The translations under genes were made by a program, and so were the position numbers. From Christensenella sp. UBA3857 (lineage in GTDB: Bacteria > Bacillota > Clostridia > Christensenellales > CAG-138), in NCBI GenBank assembly GCA_002392505.1, contig DGHD01000046.1, forward strand, positions 1 through 5,545: a DNA stretch of 5,545 nt, written 5' to 3'. The notes beneath the pieces were generated by a model. That model did no database searches. It had not been told where the DNA came from and was given only the letters and a program-made list of their open reading frames with translations. Positions 4,769-5,545 of the stretch are shown piece after piece; within the stretch, counting starts at the first letter, position 1, and every line of letters begins with the position of its first letter.

Positions 4769-5449
4769 ATGAAGATCAGATGGTATGGACATTCATGTTT
4801 TCTTTTGACTTCGGAGAACGGGGATTCCGTCCTCACCGATCCCTTTGCGCCTGAGGTGGGCGCCCGCCTTCACGATATCGAGTGCGGCGCCGTGACCGTC
4901 AGCCACGGGCATTTCGACCACTGCTACACCGCTGCCGCCGCGGGCGAGCCCGTTGTTATCGACGGCGCGGGCGAATATGACGTCGGCGGGATCCACGTCA
5001 TCGGCTTCCCCGCATTCCACGATAAGGAGCAGGGCCGAAAGCGCGGCAAGGTGATGATGTATCTCTTTGAGATAGACGGCATAAGGCTCCTGCACGCGGG
5101 CGACGTGGGCGATCAGCTCACCAAGGAACAGCTCTCCGAGATCGGCGTAGTCGACGTGCTGCTCGTGCCGATCGGCGGCAAGTACACCCTCGACTATATG
5201 GAGGCGCGCGAATTCGCAAATTCGCTCAAGCCCTCCGTCGTCATCCCGATGCACTACAAGACGCCGAATTCCACCATCGACGTCGACGACTGCTCGAATT
5301 TCGTTTCGACCGTCCAGGACTGCAAGATCCACAAGCTGAACGACAGCGAGGTGTTCATCTATCAGTACACGCTGGGCGAGGACCGCGTGCTCGTGCTCGA
5401 TCCCTATAAGGAGACCGAGAGCGAGGATCAGGTCAGGTTCGAGCTTTAA
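4769..5449 (+). CDS. UlaG-like metallo-beta-lactamase-fold metal-dependent hydrolase
   Basis: This 226-aa cytoplasmic protein belongs to the UlaG-like MBL-fold group (COG2220 type). It opens with MKIRWYGHSCFLL, typical of the group. Metal-site residues seen are H8, SHGHFDH (H46, H48, D50, H51), H109 and D112 in LLHAGDVGD, and H162 in IPMHYKTPN. IDGAGEYDVGGIHVIG (64-79) is also characteristic. Length matches the family. It probably hydrolyses a phosphoester or lactone-type substrate with two metal ions, but the substrate is unknown. The start is placed at ATG 4769 because GGAG (4757-4760) is 8 nt upstream. A GTG at 4760 would add three residues, but its first base is part of that site. It is the last gene of the operon, and the terminator follows 15 bp after the stop. 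The acidic C-terminus (about 215-226) adds nothing diagnostic. Confidence 0.9.
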   Translation: MKIRWYGHSCFLLTSENGDSVLTDPFAPEVGARLHDIECGAVTVSHGHFDHCYTAAAAGEPVVIDGAGEYDVGGIHVIGFPAFHDKEQGRKRGKVMMYLFEIDGIRLLHAGDVGDQLTKEQLSEIGVVDVLLVPIGGKYTLDYMEAREFANSLKPSVVIPMHYKTPNSTIDVDDCSNFVSTVQDCKIHKLNDSEVFIYQYTLGEDRVLVLDPYKETESEDQVRFEL

Positions 5450-5464
5450 TGAATGAATAGATCC

Positions 5465-5491
5465 GCCCGGGGGGTTCCCCGGGCTTTTTTT
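5465..5491 (+). terminator. Intrinsic terminator of the three-gene plus-strand operon
   Basis: A perfect 8-bp GC stem, GCCCGGGG (5465-5472) with CCCCGGGC (5477-5484), has a 4-nt loop and is followed by seven Ts (5485-5491). It is 15 bp past the MBL-fold stop codon. Confidence 0.92.
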
Positions 5492-5545
5492 GAAACCTTC
5501 CGCAAAAAAAGTTGATTATCAATGGTCAAAAAGTCAATGAACGGG
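5492..5545. other. AT-rich window end with TCAA repeats, possible regulatory region
   Basis: No gene is visible. TTGATTATCAA (5512-5522) is an 11-nt palindrome around one base. TCAA recurs at 5519, 5526 and 5534. This could be the operator or promoter region of a gene beyond the window, but the sequence ends too soon to tell. Confidence 0.2.

Noticed and set aside
4793..5332. A 179-aa minus-strand frame opposite the MBL-fold gene
   Set aside because: The plus strand carries an intact metal-binding motif set, and the minus frame shows no domain.
5524..5538. Possible CtsR heat-shock operator (GGTCAAA followed by AGTCAAT)
   Set aside because: CtsR sites have heptads spaced by three bases. Here the spacing is one base and the second heptad is imperfect.

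Overview
The window reads as chromosomal DNA from a fairly GC-rich, probably spore-forming Clostridia-type Bacillota (inference). Pointers are a SpoIIQ-like LytM protein with a sigma-F-like promoter, strong AGGAG/GGAGG ribosome binding sites, canonical sigma-A promoters and short-spaced operons with intrinsic terminators. Five protein genes lie on two divergent arms that meet near 2930, and a sixth lies further left. No rRNA, tRNA, CRISPR array, transposase or phage gene was seen.

Minus-strand arm, read right to left. A single-gene unit (2098-2865) encodes a membrane-anchored M23/LytM protein resembling SpoIIQ. It is followed by a perfect 16-bp inverted-repeat hairpin (2041-2083) and a strand-specific terminator (2004-2037). 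A sigma-A promoter (1959-1986) then drives a two-gene operon: a small PII-like, ferredoxin-fold protein (start best placed at 1923) and a CPA2-type cation/proton antiporter (298-1575). The antiporter lacks a C-terminal regulatory domain, so the PII-like protein may regulate it in trans. The operon ends at a hairpin terminator (178-204).

Repeats. The roughly 265 bp left of the antiporter hold no gene. They form a repeat-bounded element whose two 24-nt arms (6-29 and 247-270) each differ at one position from the arms of the compact copy at 2039-2087. The left copy has 217 bp between the arms. The compact copy has one base. This looks like a MITE-like element in a long and an internally emptied form.

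Plus-strand arm. A near-consensus sigma-A promoter (2930-2958) precedes three tightly packed genes: a polytopic membrane protein of degenerate CPBP/Abi (Rce1-like) type with a lysine-rich tail (3046-4140), a 208-aa protein distantly resembling the N-terminal and DALR parts of arginyl-tRNA synthetase (4137-4763), and a UlaG-like metallo-beta-lactamase-fold hydrolase (4769-5449). A strong terminator (5465-5491) closes the unit. The common purpose of these three genes is unknown. The last 54 bases hold no gene and may be the start of the next promoter region.
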